Shown one piece after another: positions 6,278-15,027 of a stretch of DNA of 21,852 nucleotides; the first letter of the stretch is position 1; each line of letters begins with the position of its first letter. Source of the stretch: a virus; IMG/VR virus record IMGVR_UViG_3300020190_000404, positions 1 to 21,852 of that record; one strand, written 5' to 3'. The position numbers were made by a program, and so were the translations under genes. The notes under the pieces are model-generated. The model was given only the letters and a program-made list of their open reading frames with translations, did no database searches and was not told the DNA's origin.

Positions 6278-9200
6278 TTATCTCTGCATTAAATTATATT
6301 GGAACATTGATGCTGATGGATTGTATGCTTCTATGGCAAGATTTCTATCTCGCCCAGGCAGGATAATTGGTGGTTGTTGCGTAGCTACTGGTTTTCCAGA
6401 TCCAGGTGGAACTGCTTTACTAGAACCAAAAGCTGCTGTAGCTGCACTAGTTATTTTCGTTTGTTGTGCCTTATCTGCTAATACTTTATTTGCCTTCACA
6501 CTTGCAGTTGCAGCAGTTAAAGCTTGACCCGTACCACTACTTGCGGGAGCAAAGGCTTTGGCAGTTATGCCTTTAGTATCCATCTTGTTTAGATTTTTTC
6601 CTGCAGCATCACCTGCTGCAGCAACCTCTGCTGGAGTTCCTGGAGTAGCACCAGCAGCACCATCAGATGGTGTATTTAGTTTTACAATATCATCAGCAAG
6701 TTTCCCAAGAAGATCACTAAGTTGTTCTTCTTTTGTCTTTTCTGGTGCAGCAGCATCATCTGATCCTTCTTTTGTTTCATCTGGGGTATCACCACCCCCA
6801 GTTCCTGGGGCATCAGGAGCTTTTCCTGATTTAAATGCTGCCGCCAGGGCGTCAGTATATTTAGTTCCTTTAGTACCAAATCCATCTTTGCCTACAACAC
6901 CAGTTTTCATCCACTTTTCTGCACCACCCATTCCTTGGTTATGTGCATAACCTAAGATTTGCATTTTTTGATGTAAAGATTTCTTTTTATAGTCCGCATT
7001 GCCCAACAAATAACGATGATTTGCAGCAGTATAACCAGCAAATAATGTTTCTTGTAAATCTGGATCCTTTCTAAATGCCTCTCTTGCAGCTGCCCCATGC
7101 CCAGGATCTTTCACTCCTGCCTGTCTAGATCCATCTTTCTTTGCAGCTGCACCTAATTGATATCTGCCATCATAATGTCCACCAGAACCTCCTTTAATAT
7201 TATATTTACCACCAGACTCAATACTTGCAATCGTATCTCTAAAGATATCCCAACTTTTATTATCTGCACCTAATTTAGATGAAGCTAAATCATAGCGAAC
7301 TTTTCCTCCTGCTGCTTTTTTACTATAAATGGATTTTATGGGTTTTGATGCTTTTGTAATTCCGCCGAAATTAAAGGTTGGAAGTTGATATCCACCAGCC
7401 TTTGCTTCCGTCATCCTTCTATTAGTTAGATTTGGACTTCCTTTGGTAGCAGGTGTATTGAAAGGAACTACAAATGCTCCGCCAGATGCTTTTTTAAATC
7501 CAACCCATTCTTTACCATGACCTTCAAAAGCAATAGATCTGCCACCATCTAATGAAACTGGATAACCACTCATGGGACCATTAATCCATCCCCCACCTGC
7601 TTTTTCATTCAATACATTTAATGGTCCGCCACCAGAAAACTTAGGAACAAATCCACCACTCATTTTTTTAGGTGGTAGGGGTTTCTTGCCACCTTCAGAC
7701 TTAGCCCAATCAGTGATGAGGAAAGTATTTTTCCCATCTGTGGTATCTACTGCAGCTTTGTTTTCACCCTTTTCTTTATCAGTTTGCCCGAGGACGTTAG
7801 CAACTATTGCACCTAGATTATCAGCTGCTCCAGCAACACCTGTCCTGAAAAATTTAAAACCTTCTTTAGTTTTATGAGCAATATATTCATTGCCATCACT
7901 AGCCTTGAATTTTCGTTCATCACCGACCTTCATTCCATAATTTTTGTCAATCGATTGATCTACTGACGTAGTAGCATCCTTCACTTCAGTATCAAACTTT
8001 GCTTTTAGTGTTGTGTAATCTTTTGGATGTATTTTATCAGACCCTGCTTCATATCCACCTAACCATGTAGCACCATATTGCTTTGCTAAAGCTTTTAATT
8101 TCTCATTTAATGGTGCATACGTTGGATTATTAGTTGGAACACCCACCAACTGAACTTTTGCCCCAGCTTCTTTAAGAAACTTGAGTTGTTCTTCAACACT
8201 CTTTAAATCCTTAGGAGAGTTTAATATACCAGAAGATAGTCTAAGTGTTTTATCTTTATAAGCTTCTTTACCTTGGGATTTAAGATAATCTAAAACTCCT
8301 TTAGAAGATCTACCTACCTTTGTTGCATCTGCATCAGTTCCTTCGCCCTGACCACCTGAAAGACCTCTGGCAACACTATCACCAACGTGCATATCATTTT
8401 CCACCTTGCCGCCACCAGTTCCATCTTTTTTAGTTGGTCCTGGTCCACTACTAGTTCCACTACCTTCTTTTTTACCTCCAATTTTATTAGCAATAACAAG
8501 GGCAGCACCAAGCATATCAGATAGTAATCCTAAAACCGTTGTTTGACCTTTTTTAGCATAATTCTTTTGATCTTTACTTACATTTGGAGTTGTTCCTTTA
8601 CCAAATAATCCTGGAAGGATTGACTTCTTCTTCTTATCTGGTTTAGTTGCATCAGATTTAGATGCCCCTTTGCCAGCAGCAGATTTAACAATTGTTGGAG
8701 GAACACCAAATGCATTAGCAATTGGTGTAATTAATCCACCAAGCATAGGTGTAATTGTCGCTCCTGCTGCACCAGATACTTGTCCAACTGTTTCCGTTAT
8801 ATTTGAAATAATACCAGTACCAATACCCTTAAATGGTGCTAGGAATAATTTTGAAAGACTATCTGCTTTTTTAGAATCAAATCCAGATCCAGGTCCCATT
8901 CCACCAAGAGATGATAATGGTTGAATACCTGCTCTTGATCTTCTTTGATTATTATCTGCAGGAATTGCGGGGCGGGGACCAAGAGGGACTCGCATTTCTG
9001 GTCCTCTTTCTCCAACAACAGAAGCAGTTGGTTTTGTAAAGACACCACCTTCTAGAGAAAAAGGAATATCCATTCCTGCTGCTGATGGTTCTTGTGCTTC
9101 CATCCCACCTGATGCTGGTTTCAGAGAACCACTTTGTTGAGGTTGAGCTGGTGGTTTATCTTTATTTTTATCACCACCTCCCATCATAGCACCAAGACCA

Positions 9201-10120
9201 AATGCGGTTCCTGCTAATGCCAGTCCGCCCAAGAGTAATTTTGCCTTACCTCCTGGTCCTTTGACTTTTGGTGCATCGGGTGGTTTAGGACCCCTTTGAT
9301 TCATGTCGGCAGACCAAGAACCAAATCCACCTTTAGCTGCGTTTGCACCTGCTTTATCTAATGCTGCGGATTGTTTAGCAATGTTCTGTTTGGACTTTGT
9401 TAAACTACCAAATAATTTTTCTAGAACAAATTTAAATGCTTTGAGAACGCCAACTGGATTTCTTAGAAAAGCAAATCCAAGAAGTAAGGCACCAAATCCA
9501 GTTATAAAACTACCAAATCCTTTTAGTCTATCCCAAAAACCTAGATTACTATCAAACATGTCAACAAGACCTTCGATAGTTTTCGCCAGATTTTCAGTGA
9601 TGAATTTAAACAACCACGTAAATACCTTAATTAATCCACCAACTATTTTTGCTAATTTTTCTCCATTTTTAGGATCTGCTATCCATCGCAAAATAGCTTG
9701 ACCTAGAAATGCCCTAAGAAAAAACTGTCCTAGTTGAGCAAGACCCTCAAAAAAATCACTAACTCCTGCAACTGCTGCTCCCGCAAACTTTTCTGCCCAA
9801 TTGATTTTACCATCGCCCACTGAGCTCATCTTATTCTTATTTGCCTTTTCACTTTCAAATTTCTTTCTTTCGTTCTCTAACTCTGAATTCTTTAATTTAA
9901 GTCCTTCCTGTAAAGATTTAAGGATTTGTAAATTAATTATGATCATACTATTAACAGTAGCACCAAGTTTGTTGATGCCAGTTAAAAATGCAGAATATGA
10001 AGAAACAGCAGTAGAATCTGAAGACGTTTTTTTAGTACCTGTTCCCATCTTGGCAGATGGAATACTTACCATTTTATAAAGCGCGGGTTTTGGTGGTGAT
10101 TTTGTTGCTGCTGCTGCCAT
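6278..10120 (-). CDS. Tape-measure-like tail protein B with SGNH esterase and transglycosylase-like domains (1280 aa)
   Basis: It is a probable tape-measure or inner-hub protein with built-in enzymes. Residues about 115-235 are hydrophobic helices containing RWIADPKNGE, shared with the next protein upstream. At about 360-380 FTKPTASVVGERGPEMRVPL matches the GE.GPE..PL motif common in tape-measure proteins. Residues about 575-715 look like an SGNH hydrolase: G580-D581-S582, SSGILN near 629-634, and D695-K-I-H698-P. Residues about 955-1095 look like a lytic transglycosylase/lysozyme fold: SIESGGKYN with E968, then YDGRYQLG and AHNQGMGGAEKW. Around 1122-1150 is an APEKTKEEQ helix shared with its paralogue. 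Gly-rich AGG linkers separate the modules. It starts 3 nt after the upstream gene's TGA, with no clear ribosome site, so coupling is likely. T4 gp29 is much shorter. Confidence 0.7.
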   Translation of the reverse strand: MAAAATKSPPKPALYKMVSIPSAKMGTGTKKTSSDSTAVSSYSAFLTGINKLGATVNSMIIINLQILKSLQEGLKLKNSELENERKKFESEKANKNKMSSVGDGKINWAEKFAGAAVAGVSDFFEGLAQLGQFFLRAFLGQAILRWIADPKNGEKLAKIVGGLIKVFTWLFKFITENLAKTIEGLVDMFDSNLGFWDRLKGFGSFITGFGALLLGFAFLRNPVGVLKAFKFVLEKLFGSLTKSKQNIAKQSAALDKAGANAAKGGFGSWSADMNQRGPKPPDAPKVKGPGGKAKLLLGGLALAGTAFGLGAMMGGGDKNKDKPPAQPQQSGSLKPASGGMEAQEPSAAGMDIPFSLEGGVFTKPTASVVGERGPEMRVPLGPRPAIPADNNQRRSRAGIQPLSSLGGMGPGSGFDSKKADSLSKLFLAPFKGIGTGIISNITETVGQVSGAAGATITPMLGGLITPIANAFGVPPTIVKSAAGKGASKSDATKPDKKKKSILPGLFGKGTTPNVSKDQKNYAKKGQTTVLGLLSDMLGAALVIANKIGGKKEGSGTSSGPGPTKKDGTGGGKVENDMHVGDSVARGLSGGQGEGTDADATKVGRSSKGVLDYLKSQGKEAYKDKTLRLSSGILNSPKDLKSVEEQLKFLKEAGAKVQLVGVPTNNPTYAPLNEKLKALAKQYGATWLGGYEAGSDKIHPKDYTTLKAKFDTEVKDATTSVDQSIDKNYGMKVGDERKFKASDGNEYIAHKTKEGFKFFRTGVAGAADNLGAIVANVLGQTDKEKGENKAAVDTTDGKNTFLITDWAKSEGGKKPLPPKKMSGGFVPKFSGGGPLNVLNEKAGGGWINGPMSGYPVSLDGGRSIAFEGHGKEWVGFKKASGGAFVVPFNTPATKGSPNLTNRRMTEAKAGGYQLPTFNFGGITKASKPIKSIYSKKAAGGKVRYDLASSKLGADNKSWDIFRDTIASIESGGKYNIKGGSGGHYDGRYQLGAAAKKDGSRQAGVKDPGHGAAAREAFRKDPDLQETLFAGYTAANHRYLLGNADYKKKSLHQKMQILGYAHNQGMGGAEKWMKTGVVGKDGFGTKGTKYTDALAAAFKSGKAPDAPGTGGGDTPDETKEGSDDAAAPEKTKEEQLSDLLGKLADDIVKLNTPSDGAAGATPGTPAEVAAAGDAAGKNLNKMDTKGITAKAFAPASSGTGQALTAATASVKANKVLADKAQQTKITSAATAAFGSSKAVPPGSGKPVATQQPPIILPGRDRNLAIEAYNPSASMFQYNLMQR

Positions 10121-10123
10121 TTA

Positions 10124-13100
10124 TCAAAAACCGTAAGTGATTGGTATTCTTGCCCTAACTACTTGGGGTGGAGCTGTTCGAATTTGAGATTGTCCTCCTC
10201 TATTTATTGGAACTGGTATAGGGACCGTAGATCCTTTTGTTGTTTCTGCTTCTTCTGCAGCAGCATTATTTGCAGATGCTGTACTAAGTGATGCTCCAGA
10301 TGATGAAGCAGCAGGTGCTGGTTGAGCAGGTGAAAGTTTACTAGCATGTTGCTGAGGAATGCCCATAACTGCATTAGCAACATATACATCATAGGCTTTT
10401 CCAGTCAATCCAGCAGCTTTTGCTTCCGATCTTGCTTTTTGTGCTACTGCAAACTGCTCTCTAGTTAATGACTTATCTGGTCTTTGTCCTGGTACTAGTG
10501 CTCCTGGTGGGTTTCCTGTTGGAGGTGCTGGTGTGCTGCCAGCTGGCGGGGCAGGTTTGCCAGATCCTGGGGCAGGTTTTGCTGGAGTTCCCGTTGTTTC
10601 AGCAGCAGGTGCTGCATCTGGTTTTTCGCCAGTATTTAGTTGAACGATATCTGAAGCCAACTTGTCGAACAAGTCCTTGAGTTGCTCTTCTTTTGACTTT
10701 TCTGGTGCTTCAGCATCACCATCACTTTTTGGTGTTGCAGACCCATCTGGTCCACCAGAAGCATCAGCAGGATCAAAATTATCACCATCTTTTGATCCCA
10801 TTAAAGATTTTCTACTGATCTCTTGTCCGTTAACACCAGCGCCATATTCTCTCTTCATTGCAGAAAAATGCATAGCATCATCAAATGCATTACCCCAACC
10901 CAATCCATGTTTTTTTGCAATTTCTTTTATGTTAGATGGAAAATCGTTAGGTGCTTTTTTGAATGCGGGATTCCTATTCCAGTTAATATCAATTGCAGCA
11001 CCATAGGGGTGAGAGTACTGTGGACCTTTTCCATCTACATTACCATATGGAGGTCCATCTTTTCTAAATCCACCAAGTTGATCAATCTTATAACCAGTTC
11101 CTTTTAAATCATTTAGAAATCCTTGAAATCTTTTAGCTAAAGGTACAGCAACTTCAGCTGAATGACCATTAGCTCTTACATACGTTAGTGGGATTCCTGC
11201 TGACCAAGATGACTCAGGAGTATTTGGAATAACTCTATGACTTCCACCAGCGGCAAACTTTTTCTTATTTTTTGTTTTTTTTGCGTCAGTTAATCCTGAT
11301 TCAACTGCACGAGGTGTTTCTCTGCTTCGGTATGCAGCAGATGGTAATTTGGGACCGCCCATGGCAAACTTCAGAAGTCCACCAAGCATTTTACCTGGTT
11401 CTGCTGCTGGTGCTGGTGCTGGTGCTGGTGCTGCTGCTGGTGCCTCTGGTGCTGCTGCTGGTGTATTTAATTGAGTAATTGCTCCAGCAATCTGATTCAT
11501 AAAATCAGATATTTGCTCTTCTTTTGACTTTTCTGGTGCTTCTTGTGAATCTTCATCAGTTTTATCACCACCCTTACCATCTCCACCTGTCCCAGTATTA
11601 TCAGTAGGAGTTCCACCATCTATAGAACCTTTTCCAGAAACATTCTCCCAGTGCCATGCTTCATGTCCATCTGGATTATTGGTTCTAAAATGTGGTATTT
11701 GGTCAAATCCAAATTTTGGTCCATTTTTCTTTAACCACTTAAACGCTCCATTAGTAAACCACAAGTCAACCGCAAGTCCAAAACCATGATTTGAAGTTCC
11801 TGCTCTTGCCGCAGTTCCAGGACCCAACTCTTTATATAATTGAGCTTGTCTTTCATATGATCGATAAGATGAATTAATTCTAAATCCAGATCCTAAAGCA
11901 TGACCATCACCTTTAGCAGCCTCCATCATTGCTCTAAACTGTTTAGCAACACTTTTGTGCAACTTATGACCATTACCAATACTTTCTAATTCACTGTCTG
12001 GCAACTTACCGTTTTTGAACTTACCTCCTGCGGCAAACTTTTTCCATCCTCCCTCTGGGGGATCCTTTGCTTCAATGATATCAAATGATTCACCAGGAGG
12101 CGCGTTTTTTCTATTCCATGCCATGACTGAACCGCCGCCAGCCATCTTTGCTAATACTGCGTTTGAATCTGCTGCTCTCTCTCTTTGTTCTTCTGGACCC
12201 TGATCGGCTGGTTTTTCATAGTTTTTAAGAACCCAGTTTGATGCTGCTGCAGCATTTTTTGTATTATCAAACACATGAGACTGATAAGTTTTGAATTCCT
12301 CTACTAAGAATCCAAATGCCATTTGGTGCGTAGCATTTTTTGTTTTCCAATCAAACCCCTTCTTCTCCATATACTTGGCAAAATTTTTCTGCCTGCTTGG
12401 CTCTGTCCACTGTGGGTAAGAATATCCAGTTTTTCCATCAAGTTTTAGAGTGCCACCCTTTGATGGTGGATGATTTTGTACTCTATCTGGTACAAGAGCA
12501 CTTTCTTGTATCAGGTTGCCAACAATACCAGCAGCTTGATAGTCTTTGATGCCTAACTTCGACATCAGTTGCTTTGCAAATTGAGCACCCTTAGAGTGCA
12601 TGGGTCCAGGTTTAATCACTGGCAGATCACTCATATCTGTATCATCATTCTCGCCACCACTATTATTACTACCACTGCTACCAGAAGATCCCTTATTGCC
12701 ACCTCCTCCTTTTACCTTTTTATTAGCAGCATCTGATAGTGCAACAACAATATTTGCTAATGCAGCTCTCATGTTATCCATTCTGGCAGTGCCAGTTGTA
12801 TTAGGCTTATCAGTACCAATTAATTGTGCTACTACTGCATCAACATCATTATCAGATTTTTTATCTTTAACTTTGACAACACTTTTACCTAATGTCTCTC
12901 CTGGTGTTGCAGCACTGACTGACTTAATATTAAAAGCCGTTTTAACGTTTTGGAGATCACCAGACAATACTTGTCTAGCAAGTTCTCCTGAAGCGCCCAT
13001 TGATCTTAACGAACCTTCAATAGCAGATACTAAAGTCTGAGCAATACCATCAGCAGAATTGTTTACTTGCTGAAGAGGAATAAGTGCTTCTGGTTGTCTC

Positions 13101-14812
13101 TCACCCAACACTGCAATAGTGGGTTTTGTGATTATACCACCATCATTAAGAAAAGGAACCTTTGGCAGTGAATCCTGGATAGACTTGAGTGGAGACATGA
13201 CTCCACCAATAATCTTGTCAAGAAATTCGTTTTCTTTCTTAACTACATCTGGGAAGAAGTCTCTACCAAATAGATATGCATCCAATCCCAGAGAGATCAT
13301 TGGACCAGGAGCAAATCCAAATAGTCCAGATAGATCTAGAATAGCAGATAACGCTTCGAGAGCAGCACCAGACTTATCGCCATTCCTTAATCTATCATAA
13401 GCAAAATAAAGGTTTACTAGTCCACCGATAATTGGAATTGCTTTTCCACCAATCTTACCAAGCATTTTCTCGCCACCTTCTTGGGCGACTTTTTTCATTA
13501 CTTTATCATAACCAGGTATTTTTGTAATAGCATTTTTAGCTTTTTGACCTACCTTTTTTGCAGTAGATATTATTCCCTTCTTCTCAAGAAGATCATACGC
13601 ACTCTTAGCAATCTTTGATAATTTTTCGCTGACTCCTTTTTCAAACCATTTTTTGGATGCTGCCAGTTTCTGTCTAATGCCTTTGGTAAGACTACCGCCG
13701 AGCATCTTGACATTATCCCATCCCTTCATGACACCAGACTTCAGGTTATCCAGTCCACCTGCCGCTTTCTTCTTCCAAGTCTCCATTAAATCACCAAATT
13801 GACCAAGAGGACCCTTTGGTTTTACTGGAAGTTTTTTAAACCTACTCCTTACAGCAGTAAGTGCTTGTACTGGATTTTTTCCTCGTGAAATTAAATCATC
13901 ATAATACTTTGCAGCATCATCACCATATTCAGCTGCAATTTTTTGTACTGCTGCCCTTGGTTTAGCAGCTGGAGTTGGTGCTCCGCCTGGACCTGGAGTT
14001 GGTGGTGCACCTGGAGTTGCTGCTGGAGGTTTCTTATTGAATAAATTACCAACAAGTCCAAGAACATCACCAACCAAAGCAAATGGATTCAACAGGTACA
14101 TTGCTGCTTTTAATCCAGCGATACCTAAAATTATTTGACCTAATCCACCCAATACTTCAGCAAATCTAGCTAATCCTGTCTTAGATCCATCTCCAAATAC
14201 ACTAGAAACTCCAGTCAGAAATTGATCTACAGACCACTGAACAACACCAAATACAAATCCAAAATACTTGGTGAGACCATCAACAATTTTTCCTAACCTC
14301 TCTCCATTTTTAGGATCTGCTATCCATCGTAAAAGAGCTTGAGATATAAATGCACGTAAAGCAAATTCTATGATACCTTTAAATGGTTCAAATAATTTTT
14401 CTAACCAACTAAGTTCTTTTTTGCCCTTTTCTTTTACTTCCTCTTCTTCAACAATCTTTGGTTGTTGACTCTCAGTTGCTTTTTCTGATGCTTGATCTCT
14501 TAAATATTGCTCTTTTCTTTTAAAAAATTTCTTTTTAGATTCTCCAATAGCAAACTCAGATACTATTGTATCTCGTATCTGCTGTTGAACAAGACCAAGA
14601 GAATAGATAGATCCACCTAATCTATTCAATCCTAGTAATGATCTTTTAGCAACGACGACCGTTGTCTGAGAGGGAGGAGGAGAAGAAACATCCGTTTTAT
14701 TATCTTTTCCTACAGATTTTTTAATAGCAGTCGCCATTGCAAATCTTGGTGTCTTAATCAACCCAGGATTTACGAAACTAAATGGTTTGACTTTGCTGCT
14801 ATATGTTGCCAT
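10124..14812 (-). CDS. Tape-measure-like tail protein A with tail lysozyme and two M15-type peptidase domains (1562 aa)
   Basis: This is the largest protein in the window. Residues about 145-260 are hydrophobic helices with RWIADPKNGE; residues about 555-580 contain GGIITKPTIAVLGERQPEALIPL-type sequence, the tape-measure GE..PEA..PL motif. Three enzyme domains follow. Residues about 738-885: tail lysozyme, with GNLIQES and E770. About 945-1060: VanY-type M15 peptidase, with SSYRSYERQAQLY, SNHGFGLAVD (H1009, D1016) and WHWE (H1054). About 1196-1325: second M15-like peptidase, with SHPYGAAIDIN (H1268, D1275) and MHFS (H1315). Each M15 domain is preceded by KKFAAGG and followed by an APEKSKEEQ helix and Ala/Pro linker. 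The ATG overlaps the stop of the gp51-like frame by one base. Direct placement after a frameshifting chaperone gene supports the tape-measure role; exact tail position is inferred. Confidence 0.72.
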   Translation of the reverse strand: MATYSSKVKPFSFVNPGLIKTPRFAMATAIKKSVGKDNKTDVSSPPPSQTTVVVAKRSLLGLNRLGGSIYSLGLVQQQIRDTIVSEFAIGESKKKFFKRKEQYLRDQASEKATESQQPKIVEEEEVKEKGKKELSWLEKLFEPFKGIIEFALRAFISQALLRWIADPKNGERLGKIVDGLTKYFGFVFGVVQWSVDQFLTGVSSVFGDGSKTGLARFAEVLGGLGQIILGIAGLKAAMYLLNPFALVGDVLGLVGNLFNKKPPAATPGAPPTPGPGGAPTPAAKPRAAVQKIAAEYGDDAAKYYDDLISRGKNPVQALTAVRSRFKKLPVKPKGPLGQFGDLMETWKKKAAGGLDNLKSGVMKGWDNVKMLGGSLTKGIRQKLAASKKWFEKGVSEKLSKIAKSAYDLLEKKGIISTAKKVGQKAKNAITKIPGYDKVMKKVAQEGGEKMLGKIGGKAIPIIGGLVNLYFAYDRLRNGDKSGAALEALSAILDLSGLFGFAPGPMISLGLDAYLFGRDFFPDVVKKENEFLDKIIGGVMSPLKSIQDSLPKVPFLNDGGIITKPTIAVLGERQPEALIPLQQVNNSADGIAQTLVSAIEGSLRSMGASGELARQVLSGDLQNVKTAFNIKSVSAATPGETLGKSVVKVKDKKSDNDVDAVVAQLIGTDKPNTTGTARMDNMRAALANIVVALSDAANKKVKGGGGNKGSSGSSGSNNSGGENDDTDMSDLPVIKPGPMHSKGAQFAKQLMSKLGIKDYQAAGIVGNLIQESALVPDRVQNHPPSKGGTLKLDGKTGYSYPQWTEPSRQKNFAKYMEKKGFDWKTKNATHQMAFGFLVEEFKTYQSHVFDNTKNAAAASNWVLKNYEKPADQGPEEQRERAADSNAVLAKMAGGGSVMAWNRKNAPPGESFDIIEAKDPPEGGWKKFAAGGKFKNGKLPDSELESIGNGHKLHKSVAKQFRAMMEAAKGDGHALGSGFRINSSYRSYERQAQLYKELGPGTAARAGTSNHGFGLAVDLWFTNGAFKWLKKNGPKFGFDQIPHFRTNNPDGHEAWHWENVSGKGSIDGGTPTDNTGTGGDGKGGDKTDEDSQEAPEKSKEEQISDFMNQIAGAITQLNTPAAAPEAPAAAPAPAPAPAAEPGKMLGGLLKFAMGGPKLPSAAYRSRETPRAVESGLTDAKKTKNKKKFAAGGSHRVIPNTPESSWSAGIPLTYVRANGHSAEVAVPLAKRFQGFLNDLKGTGYKIDQLGGFRKDGPPYGNVDGKGPQYSHPYGAAIDINWNRNPAFKKAPNDFPSNIKEIAKKHGLGWGNAFDDAMHFSAMKREYGAGVNGQEISRKSLMGSKDGDNFDPADASGGPDGSATPKSDGDAEAPEKSKEEQLKDLFDKLASDIVQLNTGEKPDAAPAAETTGTPAKPAPGSGKPAPPAGSTPAPPTGNPPGALVPGQRPDKSLTREQFAVAQKARSEAKAAGLTGKAYDVYVANAVMGIPQQHASKLSPAQPAPAASSSGASLSTASANNAAAEEAETTKGSTVPIPVPINRGGQSQIRTAPPQVVRARIPITYGF
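11401..11462 (-). repeat. GGTGCT-type hexanucleotide repeat coding for an Ala-Pro linker
   Basis: On the + strand the unit is GGTGCT repeated about five times and flanked by GCTGCT copies. On the coding strand it gives Pro-Ala alternation (PAPAPAPA) at residues about 1117-1138 of the 1562-aa protein. It is a stretched linker between the first APEKSKEEQ helix and the next module. Slippage here could change linker length in steps of two residues without breaking the frame. Confidence 0.85.
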
Positions 14813-15027
14813 TAGAGACTACTTCTACCTTGTGCTTGATTCTGCTGTTGCTTATATCTTTGCTCTTCCTTCTTCAAATGACCAATCAACATATCAACAT
14901 ATACATCTTTTTCCCACGGAACAAGATTTTCTAAATCAGATAACGACCATTTGTGGTGATGCATCAAGGCAAAATTAGTCTCTAGATGATTCCCTAGAGT
15001 TGTATGAAGAAGGGCTACTCGAAAAAA
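14812..15027 (-). CDS. 51: gp51-like C-terminal extension, probably joined to gp26 by -1 frameshift
   Basis: A reading frame in the -1 register runs without a stop from the end of gp26 to TAA at 14812-14814. It contains MHHHKWSLSDLENLVPWEKD followed by YVDMLIGHLKKEEQRYKQQQ, like the short gp51-type hub assembly proteins with their 'LEN..PWE...Y..ML' core. The only in-frame ATG (14964) has no ribosome-binding site, while the frame is open upstream through the slippery site at 15021-15027. A -1 shift would add 69 residues to the first 236 of gp26, giving a 305-residue fusion. This mirrors the G/GT tail chaperone pairs of other phages. A stand-alone 50-aa protein is the alternative. Confidence 0.75.
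   Translation of the reverse strand, partial: FFRVALLHTTLGNHLETNFALMHHHKWSLSDLENLVPWEKDVYVDMLIGHLKKEEQRYKQQQNQAQGRSSL

Noticed and set aside
6558-6950. 130-codon open frame on the + strand
   Set aside because: Shadow of the Ala/Gly/Pro-rich C-terminal part of the 1280-aa protein; no motif or ribosome site.
9303-9701. 132-codon open frame on the + strand
   Set aside because: Antisense to the conserved hydrophobic N-terminal region of the 1280-aa protein, which is shared with its paralogue on the - strand.
11401-11462. Possible CRISPR or origin-like repeat
   Set aside because: The repeat is a GGTGCT hexamer tract without spacers and is fully explained as codons for an Ala-Pro linker.
12600-13040. 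146-codon open frame on the + strand
   Set aside because: Antisense to the large tape-measure-like gene, with Pro/Leu/Ser-rich low-complexity translation caused by the Gly/Ser-rich linker on the other strand.
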